DNA of 64,000 nucleotides from Lederbergia citrisecunda (GCF_018343695.1 NZ_JAGYPJ010000001.1:3819744-3883743), one strand, 5' to 3'. Shown: positions 26,150 through 35,244, counted from the first letter of the stretch. Numbers and translations: made by a program. Notes: generated by a model from the sequence alone, not told the origin.

Positions 26150-27952
26150 ATGTGCGGCATTACAGGTTATATTGGAAATCTTGATTCGAAAGAAATTTTA
26201 TTAAAAGGCTTGGAAAAGCTTGAATATAGAGGGTATGATTCTGCGGGTATTGCATTGAGCAATGAAAGTGGCGTCCATATTTTTAAAGAAAAAGGACGGA
26301 TTGCCGATTTAAGAAGTGCCGTGGACGGAGAATTATTTGCACAGGCTGGAATCGGGCATACCCGCTGGGCGACACATGGAGTACCAAGTCGTTCTAATGC
26401 TCATCCCCATCAAAGTACTTCAGGTCGTTTTACTTTAGTTCATAACGGAGTCATTGAAAACTATACATTGTTGCAGCAAGAATACTTACAAGGTGTTTTG
26501 TTTCAAAGTGACACTGATTCTGAAGTGATTGTCCAACTCATCGATAAGTTTGCGGACGAAGGAATGAACGCAGAAGAAGCGATTCGTAAAACTTTGACGT
26601 TATTAGAAGGATCCTATGCGATTGCTATTATCGATTCGGAAAATATGGATACGATTTTCGTTGCGAAAAATAAGAGCCCGTTACTCGTCGGTGTCGGAGA
26701 TAGCTTCAATGTAGTCGCGAGTGACGCCATGGCCATGATTCAAGTAACAGATACGTACATTGAATTGATGGATCGAGAAATGGTGATTTTGAAAAAAGAT
26801 CATGTGACGATTAAAAACCTTGCTGGAGAAGTAGTTTATCGCGATCCATATAAAGCGGAAATTGATGCGAGTGATATCGAAAAAGGGACATATCCTCACT
26901 ATATGTTGAAAGAAATAGATGAACAGCCTCTAGTGATGAGAAAAATCATTCAGGCATACCAGAATGAAAATGGGGAACTGGAAATCGTAAATGACATATT
27001 AGAAGCTGTTAAGGATTGTGACCGCATCTATATTGTTGCTTGCGGAACGAGCTACCATGCAGGACTTGTCGGAAAACAATTCATTGAGAAGATGGCGAAA
27101 ATTCCAGTTGAAGTTCATGTCGCAAGTGAATTTAGCTACAATATGCCACTTCTATCTGAAAAGCCGCTGTTCATTTTTATTTCTCAAAGTGGAGAAACAG
27201 CGGACAGTCGAGCGGTTTTAGTTCAAGTAAAAGAAATGGGCTATAAAGCTTTAACCATTACCAATGTTCCTGGATCAACGTTATCACGTGAAGCAGACTT
27301 CACGATGCTTCTTCATGCGGGACCAGAAATTGCTGTAGCCTCGACAAAAGCTTATACTGCACAAATTGCCGTATTAGCCATCCTTGCAAATGTAACAGCT
27401 ACATCCCGTGGGTTGAAACCGGGATTTGACCTAATCCATGAACTCGGAATCATCGCAAATGCCATGGAAGCCCTCTGCGATTCAAAAGAAGAATTTGAAC
27501 ATATTGCAAGTGAATTCTTGCCATTTACACGCAACTGCTTCTTCATTGGGCGTTCCCTTGACTACTTCGTTTGCCTAGAAGGTGCCCTAAAGCTAAAGGA
27601 AATTTCCTATATCCAAGCAGAAGGTTTTGCTGGTGGCGAACTCAAACACGGAACGATCGCTTTAATTGAGGACGGCGCACCTGTCATTGCATTGGCAACA
27701 CAAGAAAACGTCAACTGGAGCATCCGTGGCAACGTAAAAGAGGTCGTCGCCCGCGGTGCGAACCCATGCATCATCTCAATGGCAGGACTCGAAACAGACG
27801 AAGATCGTTTCGTCCTACCAGCCGTAAATGAATTACTAACACCTCTTATCTCTGTCATCCCACTCCAACTCATCGCCTACTACGCATCCTTGCATCGTGG
27901 TTGCGATGTCGATAAACCTAGGAATCTTGCGAAAAGTGTGACGGTGGAGTAG
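26150..27952 (+). CDS. glmS: Glutamine-fructose-6-phosphate aminotransferase GlmS
   Basis: 600 residues, normal length. It makes glucosamine-6-phosphate from fructose-6-phosphate and glutamine, the entry to amino-sugar and cell-wall synthesis. The N-terminal glutaminase domain starts with MCGITGYIG, in which the cysteine becomes the N-terminal nucleophile. GHTRWATHG and the HNGVIENY loop follow. Two SIS sugar-isomerase domains fill the C-terminal half ([18 protein letters not shown]). The C-terminus [13 protein letters not shown] is the conserved closing tail. AGGAGG lies 8 bases upstream, behind the ribozyme. It supplies the substrate of GlmM, encoded 18 kb upstream. Confidence 0.98.
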   Translation: MCGITGYIGNLDSKEILLKGLEKLEYRGYDSAGIALSNESGVHIFKEKGRIADLRSAVDGELFAQAGIGHTRWATHGVPSRSNAHPHQSTSGRFTLVHNGVIENYTLLQQEYLQGVLFQSDTDSEVIVQLIDKFADEGMNAEEAIRKTLTLLEGSYAIAIIDSENMDTIFVAKNKSPLLVGVGDSFNVVASDAMAMIQVTDTYIELMDREMVILKKDHVTIKNLAGEVVYRDPYKAEIDASDIEKGTYPHYMLKEIDEQPLVMRKIIQAYQNENGELEIVNDILEAVKDCDRIYIVACGTSYHAGLVGKQFIEKMAKIPVEVHVASEFSYNMPLLSEKPLFIFISQSGETADSRAVLVQVKEMGYKALTITNVPGSTLSREADFTMLLHAGPEIAVASTKAYTAQIAVLAILANVTATSRGLKPGFDLIHELGIIANAMEALCDSKEEFEHIASEFLPFTRNCFFIGRSLDYFVCLEGALKLKEISYIQAEGFAGGELKHGTIALIEDGAPVIALATQENVNWSIRGNVKEVVARGANPCIISMAGLETDEDRFVLPAVNELLTPLISVIPLQLIAYYASLHRGCDVDKPRNLAKSVTVE

Positions 27953-27980
27953 GGATAAAATATATATTAGATTTGATATC

Positions 27981-28281
27981 TCTCTGCTTTATAGTTGGTT
28001 CTCATGCTATATAGTTCTTCCCCAATGCTAATTTCTTGGTATCCAAACGGCAAAGGAATCAGGGAAGAGCAGCGAGCAGATTATTATATAATCAATCGGT
28101 TTTTTCAATCAGAAATCAATCAAAATTCAAGGCTGGATCCAATAGTGGTCCAGTCTTTTTGTTTTGTTCAATATCTTTCCAATCCCTTGTCCAATAAGGA
28201 TTCAATCCTCTTTTTTCTCAATGTTTTTCTTTCAAATATCCAGTTGTTTTACTCAATGTATAAAGCCGTAAAATTTCTGGT
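27981..28281 (+). repeat. Dispersed repeat family, copy 1
   Basis: First of five related intergenic elements (also at 31044, 36255, 41961 and 49261). It shares CTCTGCTTTATAGTTGG, the segment GGAATCAGGGAA, CAATCCCTTGTCCAATAAGG and a terminal TATAAAGCCGTA block with copy 2. CTGGATCC pairs with GGTCCAG and is followed by TTTTTG (28131-28160), a plausible terminator for glmS. No coding capacity. Confidence 0.75.
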
Positions 28282-28331
28282 GTAACCCAATATTATTATG
28301 AGAGTATGTATATTTTATTACACTAAATACG

Positions 28332-28348
28332 TATAGTTATAAACTATA
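28332..28348. promoter_or_regulatory. Inverted repeat upstream of the XRE-cupin gene
   Basis: TATAGTT-ATA-AACTATA is a perfect 7-bp inverted repeat about 110 bases before the regulator gene, in very AT-rich sequence. Candidate operator, but the base composition makes chance matches likely. Confidence 0.3.
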
Positions 28349-28455
28349 ATATATAATTTAGTTTGTTTATTGTTACTTTGTAAAATATAATATATAGAGT
28401 GTTAATAATACATTTGCTTTGTATTTTTCCTTGAGATTACATATGGAGGATTAAA

Positions 28456-29025
28456 ATGAATATAGAAACAGATGATCCAAAACAAGTTGTTCTTCAGCTT
28501 GGAGCAGCACTTAAAAAACTGCGTAAAGAAAAGCGGTTGAGTCTTGAAGATTTATCGGAAATATCGGGCGTGAGCAAGCTGACACTTGGAAATATAGAAC
28601 GTGGAGAGACAAATCCGACAATCGGAATGTTGTGGAAGGTTTCAAAAAGTCTATCTATCCCACTCATGGCTTTATTTTCAACCGAAAACAGTGTGAATGT
28701 GTCTCGAGCCGGGAGTGGGTTAAGAATTGCTGGCGATGGGGGAAATTGGATAATTGAGCCGATTTTTCAAAATGCAAATAATGAGATGGAAATATATCGT
28801 GCATATTTACAACCAAATAGCTCATATTATCCAGAAAAACATCACCACAATACTACGGAACTTGCTACAGTAATGTCAGGAACAATTACAATTAATGTTA
28901 ATAATGAGTCATACACCCTAAATGAATATGACTCCATTAGTTTTGCTGCGAATGGAACACATTCATATACAAATAACACTGACAATGTTGTTGTTCTCCA
29001 TATTTTATTGAAATATGGTATTTAA
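28456..29025 (+). CDS. XRE-family regulator with C-terminal cupin domain
   Basis: 189 residues. A helix-turn-helix (about 14-70, LSLEDLSEISGVSKLTLGNIERGETNPTIGMLWKV) is followed by a cupin-2 beta barrel (about 115-185, with the histidine cluster EKHHHN and a late glycine-threonine-histidine). Such regulators sense small molecules and usually control a nearby gene. Here that is most likely the MFS exporter 245 bases downstream in the same direction. GGAGG lies 8 bases before the ATG. A terminator separates the two genes, so they may have separate promoters. Confidence 0.9.
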   Translation: MNIETDDPKQVVLQLGAALKKLRKEKRLSLEDLSEISGVSKLTLGNIERGETNPTIGMLWKVSKSLSIPLMALFSTENSVNVSRAGSGLRIAGDGGNWIIEPIFQNANNEMEIYRAYLQPNSSYYPEKHHHNTTELATVMSGTITINVNNESYTLNEYDSISFAANGTHSYTNNTDNVVVLHILLKYGI

Positions 29026-29052
29026 TAACCTTTCCCACAGCTTATACTACTG

Positions 29053-29086
29053 CCCTCTATCAACAAAATGATAGGGGGTTTATTCT
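29053..29086 (+). terminator. Terminator after the XRE-cupin gene
   Basis: CCCTCTATC and GATAGGGGG pair around an 8-base loop and are followed by a T-rich tail. Confidence 0.75.
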
Positions 29087-29270
29087 TTTATTGGAATTAA
29101 AAATAATGGACATATCCAGTATTCTATATTATAGTATATATTATTCATAAAAAAGTATATTATATTATATATCATTCTGTTCAAGTGCCAAAAAACATCA
29201 GTATATAATGAATTAGTAAAAAGCAAATACTATTCAATAGACACTTGATAAAAAAACTAGGGGGAAAATC

Positions 29271-30488
29271 ATGAGTAATCAACATATTAAATCAAATCCA
29301 GCTGTTCGCAAATCAGCAGTTTGGATGATGATTGTAGGTATTATATTTATTGCATCTAATTTACGTGCCCCGTTAACTTCAGTGGGACCTTTAGTAGGTC
29401 TTATCAGGGACGATATTCATATTTCAAATACAATGGCTGGTATGATCACCACGTTACCCTTATTAGCTTTTGCACTTTTTTCACCTATTGTGCCTAAATT
29501 AGGACGGAAATTTGGTGTAGAAGTAGTTATTCTAATTTCCATCATCTTTCTTACTTTAGGGATTATTTTACGTTCCTTGTCAGGAGTGGCTACTTTATAT
29601 ATTGGTACTACTGTTCTTGGATTAGCCATTTCTGTCTCTAATGTATTATTGCCTAGTCTTATTAAAAGGGAGTTTCCTAAACGAATTGGTTTAATGACGG
29701 GTGTGTATTCTATATCTATGAACTTATTGGGAGCAATCGCTTCTGGTATTAGTGTTCCAATTGCAGTTGGGTTAGGATTCGGATGGCAAGGTGCACTGGG
29801 AATTTGGGGTATTCTTTGTTTTGTATCTATTTTATTTTGGTTGCCTCAAACGAAACGTCGCAATAGAGAAACAACTGCCGTTCATAGTCAAACGACTGAC
29901 AGTAAGGTGAATTTATGGCGTTCAGCACTAGCTTGGCAAGTCACCTTGTTTATGGGATTACAATCCATGGTGTTCTATGTGCTAATCGCATGGCTACCTG
30001 AAATTTTAAAACAACAGGGAATAAGTTCGGATCAATCTGGATGGTTACTTTCCATTATGCAGTTAGCATTGCTTCCATTTACTTTTATCGTTCCGGTTAT
30101 CGCAGGGCGTATGTCTAGTCAACGTTCATTAGTTACGATTACGGCCATTTTGCTTTTAACTGGAACTCTAGGATTAGTTTATGGAAGTTCGAATTTAATT
30201 GTCTTGTGGATCATCATATTGGGAATTGGCGGAGGTTTTGCATTTGGTCTATCCATGATGTTTTTTGGCCTACGTACAGAGAATGCTGGGCAGGCTGCAG
30301 AACTATCCGGTATGGCTCAATCGGTTGGGTACCTACTTGCTGCTATTGGTCCAACGCTTTTCGGATATCTGCATGATGCAACTAATAGCTGGACTATTCC
30401 ACTTCTAATTTTGGTTGGTGCGTCGATATTGCTCTTTATATTCGGTTTAGGTGCAGCTAGAGATCGGTATATAGGATCTGCCAAATAA
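29271..30488 (+). CDS. CynX/NimT-type MFS transporter
   Basis: 405 residues, 12 membrane helices. The signature SNLRAPLTSVGPLVG at residues 28-42 is characteristic of the CynX/NimT branch (B. subtilis YycB-like), whose members move cyanate, nitroimidazoles or other small compounds. The MFS loop after helix 2 reads PKLGRKFG, and a long polar loop lies near residues 195-215. AGGGGG precedes the ATG. The neighbouring XRE-cupin regulator probably controls it. The substrate is not readable. Confidence 0.9.
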   Translation: MSNQHIKSNPAVRKSAVWMMIVGIIFIASNLRAPLTSVGPLVGLIRDDIHISNTMAGMITTLPLLAFALFSPIVPKLGRKFGVEVVILISIIFLTLGIILRSLSGVATLYIGTTVLGLAISVSNVLLPSLIKREFPKRIGLMTGVYSISMNLLGAIASGISVPIAVGLGFGWQGALGIWGILCFVSILFWLPQTKRRNRETTAVHSQTTDSKVNLWRSALAWQVTLFMGLQSMVFYVLIAWLPEILKQQGISSDQSGWLLSIMQLALLPFTFIVPVIAGRMSSQRSLVTITAILLLTGTLGLVYGSSNLIVLWIIILGIGGGFAFGLSMMFFGLRTENAGQAAELSGMAQSVGYLLAAIGPTLFGYLHDATNSWTIPLLILVGASILLFIFGLGAARDRYIGSAK

Positions 30489-30514
30489 TAATCTAATTGA
30501 AAAGATGGATCATT

Positions 30515-30953
30515 ATGTTTAATAAGATTCTTATCGCTATAGATGAATCCGAGATGAATAGTAAAATCCTGGAGGCAATGTTAAGTGTTTATAATAATAA
30601 GAAATCCCATGTAACATTAGTGAATGTTAGTAGAGAAATGTAATTGCGGGTTTAACATATGTCCCAGAAGAATATCTAAGAGAAATATTGAATGAATTGG
30701 AAAAGGAAAGTATTGAAAAACTGGAAAAGGCCAAATCCAAACTAATATCCGTTGGGGTAATATCCATAGAAACAGTCCATCTTAAAGGAGATCCTACTCA
30801 TCAAATTTTAGAATATGCAAAAGAGCATGAACAGGAACTTATTATTATTATTGGTAGCCGTGGACTTAGTGGAATGAAGGAAATAATGCTGGGTAGTGGT
30901 GTCAGCCATAAGGTTTCACAGTAGTCAAAATACCCTTCCTAATTGTACATTAA
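30515..30953 (+). pseudogene. Decayed universal stress protein (UspA family) gene
   Basis: The first 42 codons read as a normal Usp N-terminus (MFNKILIAIDESEMN), then a stop at 30641 interrupts it. Adding one missing base near 30640 continues into another frame with the family pattern. There the ATP-binding loop IIGSRGLSGMKEIMLGS and then GVSHKVSQ are seen. A TAG at 30922 replaces the usual tyrosine-type codon. One further missing base near 30937 would restore VLIVH and a stop at 30951. At least three lesions are visible, so the gene is dead. It lies behind the MFS gene. Confidence 0.85.
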
Positions 30954-31043
30954 TGAAATTATGAACAAATAATAGAATAAATCGCTTTCTCTTATCTCAT
31001 CTCAATTCTTTTTTCTATAATGCCTCCCTGTTACTATCCTCTT

Positions 31044-31340
31044 CCCTCTGCTTTATAGTCGGAATCCACTGTAACATAGTTGGTTTCTGACGGAAGGGAA
31101 TCAGGGGAAAACAGGCAGCTACAAGGCCATTATATAATGATGATTCAACTGTCAATCAAACGTTTGTTTAAATACAAACCCAATAAAAATTCAAGCTGGG
31201 TCCAATAGTGATTCAGTCTTTTTTCTTTTGCCCAATATGGCCCCAATTCCTTGGCCAATAAGGGTTCCAGCCATCTTTTCTCCATTCTCTTCTTTCTATT
31301 CTGTTGTTTTCCTCACTGTATAAACCCGTAGGGTTTCAGT
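31044..31340 (+). repeat. Dispersed repeat family, copy 2
   Basis: Shares CCCTCTGCTTTATAGTCGG, GGGAATCAGGGG, GGCCAATAAGGGTTCC and the end block AAACCCGTAGGGTTT with copy 1. AAACCC/GGGTTT forms a small hairpin at the 3' end (about 31323-31337). CTGGGTC-x7-GATTCAG followed by TTTTTT (31195-31225) is a terminator-like hairpin, with base changes relative to copy 1 that keep pairing. It lies after the dead Usp gene. Confidence 0.75.
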
Positions 31341-31344
31341 TCTT

Positions 31345-31505
31345 TTTCGTGTAGTTTTCAATCATTTTCCCGTCTTTTCACCTGACTCTTTCCTCCATAA
31401 TAGGTACGAACTTAATAACATTGGCAGAATATTCTATACAATACAGAGGGGAAAAAAGAGGGCAAAAACGACCATTTTGGGTACCAACTTAGTTCCATTG
31501 CGTTC
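31345..31505. other. Intergenic stretch without a visible gene
   Basis: AT-rich sequence between repeat copy 2 and the first short stem-loop repeat. No reading frame with a ribosome binding site, and no strong hairpin. Confidence 0.35.
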
Positions 31506-31531
31506 TTAAACTAACGGGCAGTTTAGTTCAA
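31506..31531 (+). repeat. Short stem-loop repeat, copy a
   Basis: TTAAACTAA and TTTAGTTCAA flank CGGGCAG, an inverted repeat. The same core (CTAACGGGCA then TTAGTTCAA) recurs near 31935, 32323 and 32660, each just before or after a small gene. Confidence 0.55.
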
Positions 31532-31622
31532 GAGAGGTTTTTAAATTGTATTCAACAATCCGGCCAATATCTGGAATAAGAAATACGTTTATGCTAAAGA
31601 TATTAAGAAAAAATAGGGTGAG

Positions 31623-31925
31623 GTGTTTGATATTATTATTGAGTCGATTATTGGCTTCATTATTGACTTATTAGCGAATGCTCTATTTTTTATTACTCCT
31701 AAATCTAAACTCGAAAAAAATATTGATAAATTAAGGAACGAAAAATGGTTTTCCACATTGTATCAGGACTATAGATATAGTTATGTCATTTGGCATAACA
31801 GAAAAGTGAAACGTTATCTTATTAAGTCTAATAATGTTGAATTACTTATTAGAAACGAACAGGAAAAAGAAAAATTTATTAAACTTATTGAACAAGAACA
31901 CATTAAATTCACTGGCTTAAAATAA
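31623..31925 (+). CDS. Small protein of unknown function
   Basis: 100 residues. The N-terminal third is hydrophobic (about 2-25) and could anchor in the membrane. The rest is charged and helical (tyrosine- and lysine-rich). GTG at 31623 is the listed start. AGGGTGAGG directly upstream gives a close but usable ribosome binding site, and a TTG nearby in another frame is less likely. No family recognised. It lies in a run of small genes separated by short stem-loop repeats. Confidence 0.55.
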   Translation: MFDIIIESIIGFIIDLLANALFFITPKSKLEKNIDKLRNEKWFSTLYQDYRYSYVIWHNRKVKRYLIKSNNVELLIRNEQEKEKFIKLIEQEHIKFTGLK

Positions 31926-31934
31926 TACTTAATT

Positions 31935-31961
31935 TTTACTAACGGGCATGATAGTATAATA
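31935..31961 (+). repeat. Short stem-loop repeat, copy b
   Basis: Carries ACTAACGGGCATGATAGT, a degenerate version of the core seen at 31506, 32323 and 32660. Confidence 0.4.
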
Positions 31962-32033
31962 AGTTTTGGGATATTTTCCTTGAAGAATAAGGTTAGAGTT
32001 CATGCTAAGATTCTCTGTAAAGAGGGGGTTTTT

Positions 32034-32312
32034 ATGAACATACAAAAGTGTGTAACTTGTGGGGTTCAATTTACATGGAAAGAAGTGCAAAAGTCTAATC
32101 GTTATAAACCACTTGTATGTAGGAAATGTGGAACTAAGCATAAAGTTACTAAGATGACCAGATTTTTAGTTGGACTTTTGATTTTAATAGTGGCATTCAT
32201 TTTTTACCTAACTAATTTTTATTATTATTTATCGACAACAATTTTCATTATTGCTGCCTACCTTAGCTTTCCTTATTTCGCTAAATATGAAGCTGTGCAA
32301 AATCATAAATAG
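32034..32312 (+). CDS. CXXC-about-20-CXXC zinc-ribbon membrane protein (TIGR04104-like)
   Basis: 92 residues from the ATG at 32034, which follows AGAGGGGG. The zinc ribbon has CVTC near residue 5 and CRKC near residue 28, with 19 residues between and the typical FTWKEV and YKPLVCRKCGTKHK text. Two hydrophobic helices follow (about 42-60 and 62-80). I recognise the arrangement as the small CXXC-20-CXXC family of Bacillaceae, with no known function. An upstream in-frame start at 31980 lacks a ribosome binding site. Confidence 0.8.
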   Translation: MNIQKCVTCGVQFTWKEVQKSNRYKPLVCRKCGTKHKVTKMTRFLVGLLILIVAFIFYLTNFYYYLSTTIFIIAAYLSFPYFAKYEAVQNHK

Positions 32313-32322
32313 ATTTTACTTG

Positions 32323-32352
32323 TTGAACTAACGAAGCAGGATAGTTTAACAA
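32323..32352 (+). repeat. Short stem-loop repeat, copy c
   Basis: TTGAACTA and TAGTTTAA flank ACGAAGCAGGA. Same core as 31506 and 32660. Confidence 0.5.
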
Positions 32353-32396
32353 TCAATTAGGAATATATGGTAACTTGGTTAAAGGGGGGTTTTTAA

Positions 32397-32630
32397 TTGT
32401 TAAAGTTTTTGCAAATTATTTTATCTATAACAGTTATTTCACTTGCAGGGTATGGATTGATTACTGAGGATTTTAAGTTTCAAACATATATGATGTTGTT
32501 TTTAGGTTTAACGATGTTGGTAATGGGATTGAGAGAATTTCAAAAGGGACAAAAAGGCTACGGCTGGCTAAGTATAGTTGTATTTATATTTATTTTATTT
32601 GTATCAATCGAAAGTTTCTTATTGAAGTAA
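32397..32630 (+). CDS. Small membrane protein (DUF3953-like)
   Basis: 77 residues, three hydrophobic helices (about 3-20, 28-45, 56-75) with a short FQKGQKGYG loop. The pattern fits the DUF3953 family of Bacillaceae. It starts with TTG at 32397 after AAAGGGGGG. Function unknown. Third of the small genes set between short stem-loop repeats. Confidence 0.7.
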   Translation: MLKFLQIILSITVISLAGYGLITEDFKFQTYMMLFLGLTMLVMGLREFQKGQKGYGWLSIVVFIFILFVSIESFLLK

Positions 32631-32659
32631 CGGGTGCTTTAATCCAATAAGGATTCCTT

Positions 32660-32688
32660 ATTGAGCTAAAGGGCAGATTAGTTCAATA
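32660..32688 (+). repeat. Short stem-loop repeat, copy d
   Basis: ATTGAGCTAA and TTAGTTCAAT flank AGGGCAGA. Same core as copies a to c. A shortened relative lies at 32629-32657. Confidence 0.5.
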
Positions 32689-32771
32689 AGAAGATGTTTT
32701 AATTGGATGTTAAAGTAGTATATTTATGGAAAGTTATTGAGGTTAAAAAGTTTGAAGAAAGAGTGAGTACA

Positions 32772-32934
32772 TTGAAAACAGATATAACAATAGGTTTAAT
32801 TCAATTTTCTTTCAGGATGTAATACGAACAAATTAAGCAGTGTTGAATTTACTAACCTTACACCGTTTCACCCCTTTGACAACGGATTTTTATTAACAGT
32901 TAATAAAGGACAGAATGTGAATGAAGAGTTTTAA
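32772..32934 (+). pseudogene. Possible decayed lipoprotein gene fragment
   Basis: A TTG-led frame at 32772 begins like a signal peptide (KTDITIGLIQFSF) and stops at 32818. A one-base shift near 32812 continues it into SGCNTNKLSS, which fits a lipobox cysteine and the polar residues after it. The frame then runs to a stop at 32932. The total of about 54 codons is too short for a complete lipoprotein. Read as a frameshifted and truncated remnant, with moderate uncertainty. Confidence 0.35.
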
Positions 32935-33005
32935 AGTATCTCATACTGTTGAGGGGCTCAGTTATCTCTCATAGGTTAATGTATTAACTACAAAATTACT
33001 TTCTA

Positions 33006-33034
33006 TTGACATACAAATAATTACAGCATATTAT
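33006..33034 (+). promoter_or_regulatory. Sigma-A promoter of the TetR gene
   Basis: TTGACA (33006) and TATTAT (33029) with a 17-base spacer. The operator palindrome begins three bases downstream. Confidence 0.75.
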
Positions 33035-33036
33035 TT

Positions 33037-33060
33037 ATACATACATATAAATGTATGTAA
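33037..33060. promoter_or_regulatory. Operator 1 of the TetR/ABC operon
   Basis: A 24-base near-perfect palindrome (half-site ATACATACAT against ATGTATGTA) just after the -10 element of the tetR promoter. The same palindrome, perfect, recurs at 33751 before the ABC genes. Confidence 0.8.
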
Positions 33061-33072
33061 AGAGGTGAAGTT

Positions 33073-33729
33073 TTGCCACGTAATAAATATCCAGAAATAA
33101 CAAAACAACGTATATTAGATACTGCAACTAAACTTTTCCTTGAAAATGGGTGGGAACAGACAACAATTCAAAATATTGTCGATGAATTAGGGGATTTGAC
33201 TAGAGGTGCGTTCTATCATCATTTCAAATCTAAAGAAGATATTATCGACGCCGTTCTTTATCGATTGTCTTTAGAAAACGATCCTTTTGAACAAGCAAAG
33301 AAAATGACGGGTTTAAGTGGTTTAGAAAAACTAAAAAATGCTTTTTTGCTGTCTTTTACTAATCAAGGACAGTTAGATGCACTCGAGTCTATTCCATCTA
33401 TTTTAAAAAGTCCTAAAATTATTGCCCACCAATTAATGGACTGCATCAACACAGGAGCTCCTGATATACAATCGTTTATTGAAGAAGGTGTGATGGACGG
33501 TTCACTTTCCATCCACTACCCAAAGCAGGCTGCAGAAACTCTTATGCTACTAACAAATATTTGGTTGAGTCCGATTATTTTTTCGGTAGATACAGAAGAA
33601 TATATGCAAAAGGTAAAACACTTGCAGGAATTGTTTAATGGTATTGGTTTACCAATCTTCGATAAGCAAATACTAGCAGTTCTGGAAACTTTTCACAAAA
33701 AAATCTGCATTTTAAATAGACTGTCATAA
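33073..33729 (+). CDS. TetR family transcriptional regulator
   Basis: 218 residues. The helix-turn-helix occupies about residues 10-58 (RILDTATKLFLENGWEQTTIQNIVDELGDLTRGAFYHHFKSKEDII). The C-terminal ligand domain has no family I can name. It starts with TTG at 33073 after AAGAGGTGA. A promoter with an adjacent palindrome precedes it, and the same palindrome precedes the ABC genes. It very likely represses itself and the exporter operon. Confidence 0.92.
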   Translation: MPRNKYPEITKQRILDTATKLFLENGWEQTTIQNIVDELGDLTRGAFYHHFKSKEDIIDAVLYRLSLENDPFEQAKKMTGLSGLEKLKNAFLLSFTNQGQLDALESIPSILKSPKIIAHQLMDCINTGAPDIQSFIEEGVMDGSLSIHYPKQAAETLMLLTNIWLSPIIFSVDTEEYMQKVKHLQELFNGIGLPIFDKQILAVLETFHKKICILNRLS

Positions 33730-33750
33730 GGCAGTTTATTTTTTGGAAAA

Positions 33751-33774
33751 ATACATACATATATATGTATGTAT
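33751..33774. promoter_or_regulatory. Operator 2 of the TetR/ABC operon
   Basis: A perfect 24-base palindrome, half-site ATACATACATAT with its exact complement, located between the tetR stop and the ATPase gene. It matches operator 1 in all but two positions of the arm pairing. Confidence 0.82.
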
Positions 33775-33804
33775 TGAAATTTAATAATTTGGAGGAATAC
33801 AATT

Positions 33805-34539
33805 GTGAGGAATGAACTTGCTGTAAAAACAATTGGCTTAGTTAAGACATTTGACGGTAAAGAAGTTATTAAAAGATGTGATATGACGGTTCGCAAGGGA
33901 ACAATCTACGGGTTCTTAGGAGCTAACGGAGCAGGAAAAACAACTGTTTTTAAACTGTTAATAGGATTGCTTATACCTGTTGCTGGGAATATAGAAATCT
34001 TAGGGATTGATAGTTTTAGAAATAAAAATGAAATCTTAAAAAACATAGGTAGTATTATTGAAACCCCTATGTTTTATGAACATTTATCCGCAAAAGAAAA
34101 TTTGGAAATTCATCTTTCTTATATGGATATAGTAAATTCTAATATTGAAAAAACTTTAGAAATGGTGGGACTTAAAGGTACGGGAAAGCAGCCTGTTTCT
34201 AAATTTTCACTTGGCATGCGTCAACGACTTGGGATCGCAAGAGCAATCATTCACAATCCCCAACTATTGATTTTAGATGAACCTATCAATGGATTAGACC
34301 CAATGGGCATTCGAGATATGAGGGAACTATTTCTTGATCTCGTAAAAAATCATAATATGACAATATTAATTTCTAGCCATATTTTAAGTGAGATTGAGCA
34401 TATTGCAGACACTATTGGTGTTATTGTTGATGGCCAGATTATAGAGGAAGTTTCCCTATCATCCATCAAAGATCAATTTCCAAATGGATTAGAAGACTAT
34501 TTTTTTGATCTAATGAGTGGAGGTAAGAAGAATGTATGA
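33805..34539 (+). CDS. ABC transporter ATP-binding protein (BcrA type)
   Basis: 244 residues. Walker A GANGAGKTT (about 35-43), signature FSLGMRQR (the usual serine-glycine pair altered to serine-leucine-glycine-methionine), Walker B LLILDEPINGLD, and switch histidine ISSHIL. This set is typical of the BcrA/bacitracin-type exporters of peptide antibiotics. GTG start at 33805, GGAGG 9 bases upstream. It overlaps the permease gene by 8 bases. Part of an operon under the TetR protein. Confidence 0.93.
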   Translation: MRNELAVKTIGLVKTFDGKEVIKRCDMTVRKGTIYGFLGANGAGKTTVFKLLIGLLIPVAGNIEILGIDSFRNKNEILKNIGSIIETPMFYEHLSAKENLEIHLSYMDIVNSNIEKTLEMVGLKGTGKQPVSKFSLGMRQRLGIARAIIHNPQLLILDEPINGLDPMGIRDMRELFLDLVKNHNMTILISSHILSEIEHIADTIGVIVDGQIIEEVSLSSIKDQFPNGLEDYFFDLMSGGKKNV

Positions 34540-35239
34540 TTTAATGAAACTTGAACTTAAACGAAATAACATTCGTACGTATCTCATTTCGACTTTTGTC
34601 ATTGCAATTATCATGTTGGGTTTTATCTATTTATTTGCCTATGTACCACAATTTGACCCAAATGATGCAGATTTGGGCTTATTTGTTGGATACAATAACA
34701 TTATTTCTTTATTTGGTGTAATCAATATGACTGTCTTTTGCGTATTATCCTCTGTTGTGTATTCTCGATTTATCATTGAAGAATATATGGGAAAGCGTGT
34801 AATACTTCTCTTTTCTTATCCAATAAATAGAGGGAAAATTTTTATTTCAAAAATTTTGGTTGTTTCTTTGTTTACAATCATCTCAATGATACTTTGTAAT
34901 ATCCTCATTTTTGTTATTTTTGGTTTGAGTGAAACTATCTCACCTTTAGTTAATGAACGTATTACATTTGAAATTATAACGAAAGCGATTAAGACTACCA
35001 TAATTATGGCAGTTTCAGCCACTGGGTTAAGTATCATTGCAATGGGAATCGGATTTATACGAAAATCTATTCCTACAACTATTATATCAGCATTTTTACT
35101 TTGTTCTTTATTATGCAATATTGTAGCTGGTACTTTAACATCCGATACACCAATTTTTGTTTTTATGGTAATAACAATACTAGGTGGAATCATTGTTACA
35201 AGCATTGTAATGAAAAAAGTTAACTGTATGGAGGTCTAA
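34532..35239 (+). CDS. ABC transporter permease
   Basis: 235 residues from the ATG at 34532 (GGAGG 8 bases upstream). Six membrane helices in the ABC-2 exporter arrangement: helix at about 18-40, one at 55-80, a central pair near 100-140, and two near the C-terminus. No external large domain. It overlaps the ATPase gene by 8 bases and is its partner. Candidate function: export of or defence against a peptide or lipid-active compound, as for other BcrAB-like systems. Confidence 0.87.
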   Translation: MYDLMKLELKRNNIRTYLISTFVIAIIMLGFIYLFAYVPQFDPNDADLGLFVGYNNIISLFGVINMTVFCVLSSVVYSRFIIEEYMGKRVILLFSYPINRGKIFISKILVVSLFTIISMILCNILIFVIFGLSETISPLVNERITFEIITKAIKTTIIMAVSATGLSIIAMGIGFIRKSIPTTIISAFLLCSLLCNIVAGTLTSDTPIFVFMVITILGGIIVTSIVMKKVNCMEV

Positions 35240-35244
35240 CAGAT

